Shown here piece after piece: positions 63,616-64,000 of a stretch of 64,000 nucleotides of DNA (position 1 is the first letter of the stretch; every line of letters starts with the position of its first letter). Location: NCBI RefSeq assembly GCF_009663145.1, contig NZ_VKHR01000016.1, forward strand, positions 23-64,022, written 5' to 3'. The stretch comes from Shewanella sp. TC10 (GTDB lineage Bacteria; Pseudomonadota; Gammaproteobacteria; Enterobacterales; Shewanellaceae). The translations under genes and the position numbers were made by a program. The notes below the pieces were generated by a model. That model was not told the origin of the DNA. It made no database searches and worked only from the letters and a program-made list of their open reading frames with translations.

Positions 63616-64000
63616 TTAATCCCCTCTAATCGCTTTACGCATGCCAGTAAACTTACTTTCAAGAAACCCTAATGACATTTGATACTCTAATGAGTTTTGC
63701 ATAAATGCTGCTTGTTCTTGCTGGGAGTCAACGGTATTTCCATCACCTGTATCAGGTTGATTTGGCACTCGGAACTGAACATGTTCTTGGCTTAATGCCT
63801 TTAAATCAAAATGTTTGTCAGTTGTTTGACTCATTTGAAGCCCTTTCTGATGTGAACGGGCACTGTTCATTGCAGATGCAAAGTCGACATCACGAGCTTT
63901 ATAGCCTGGCGTATTTGAATTGGCGATGTTACTTGATAGCACTTCAGCCCTTTGAGCGCGTATGCCCAATGAGTATTGATGTATCCCCAAACCGTTTTCA
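63616..64000 (-). CDS. flgB: Flagellar proximal rod protein FlgB (5' end outside window)
   Basis: FlgB begins the rod at the MS ring. The visible 128 codons run to the window edge without an in-frame start that fits the family: the frame upstream of the TTG at 63990 continues as ENG followed by LGIHQYSLGIRAQRAEVL, matching the internal part of FlgB, so the true ATG lies a few codons beyond 64000. SNIANSNTPGYKARDVDF and the C-terminal NSLEYQMSLGFLESKFTGMRKAI are typical. It heads the flgBCDE run. Confidence 0.93.
   Translation of the reverse strand, partial: ENGLGIHQYSLGIRAQRAEVLSSNIANSNTPGYKARDVDFASAMNSARSHQKGLQMSQTTDKHFDLKALSQEHVQFRVPNQPDTGDGNTVDSQQEQAAFMQNSLEYQMSLGFLESKFTGMRKAIRGD

Overview
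The window looks like chromosomal DNA of a marine gammaproteobacterium, most probably a Shewanella. This is inferred from the AT-rich sequence, the order of the polar-flagellum genes (flgB-L, two short flagellins, flaG, fliD, fliS, flrABC, fliE-R, flhABFG, fliA, che, parC/parP), and the closeness of the housekeeping proteins to gammaproteobacterial families. No database search was possible. No rRNA, tRNA, CRISPR, prophage or transposase gene was seen.

Positions 1-14000 hold unrelated housekeeping genes: a 3'-truncated RhlE-type helicase (-), a lipoprotein cyclophilin (+), a YiaY-type Fe-alcohol dehydrogenase (+), an unknown 121-aa protein (+), a type II NADH dehydrogenase (+), a hotdog thioesterase (-), low-specificity threonine aldolase (-), MscS and an OmpA-domain protein (-), a POT peptide transporter (+), and an MlaA lipoprotein followed by an RssB-like response regulator (-). 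The intergenic regions carry repeats: a 24-bp tandem array, a roughly 600-bp field of inverted repeats, and two short elements with terminal inverted repeats that resemble MITEs (a second-site one lies at 16.3 kb).

Positions 14000-64000 are one almost continuous flagellar and chemotaxis locus. A separate + strand pair comes first: a second FliK-like protein and a free-standing copy of the FlhB C-terminal domain, preceded by a good sigma-28 promoter. Everything else is on the - strand. Read in the direction of transcription (from 64000 down) it runs flgB(partial)-flgC-D-E, flgF-G-H-I-J-K-L, flaA, flaB, flaG-fliD-flaI-fliS, flrA, flrB-flrC, fliE-F-G-H-I-J, fliK-L-M-N-O-P-Q-R-flhB, flhA-flhF-flhG-fliA-cheY-cheZ-cheA-cheB-(154-aa membrane protein)-parC-parP-cheW, and fipA.

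The promoters visible in the sequence fit the known polar-flagellum hierarchy. flrA has a sigma-70-type promoter. GG-N10-GC sigma-54 promoters precede flrBC, fliE, fliK, flhA and flgF. Sigma-28 promoters precede flaB and the second fliK. FlrA would act first with RpoN to turn on flrBC and the basal-body genes, FlrB/FlrC the later ones, and FliA the late filament and accessory genes. FlhF, FlhG, FipA, ParC and ParP, all encoded together, place the single flagellum and the chemoreceptor array at the pole.

The most interesting points are three FliM/CheZ-like peptide repeats that occupy the place of the P2 domain in CheA, the sigma-28-linked FliK2/FhlB pair, an unrecognised membrane protein in the chemotaxis operon, and a possible mutually exclusive RNA hairpin pair ahead of the RssB-like gene.
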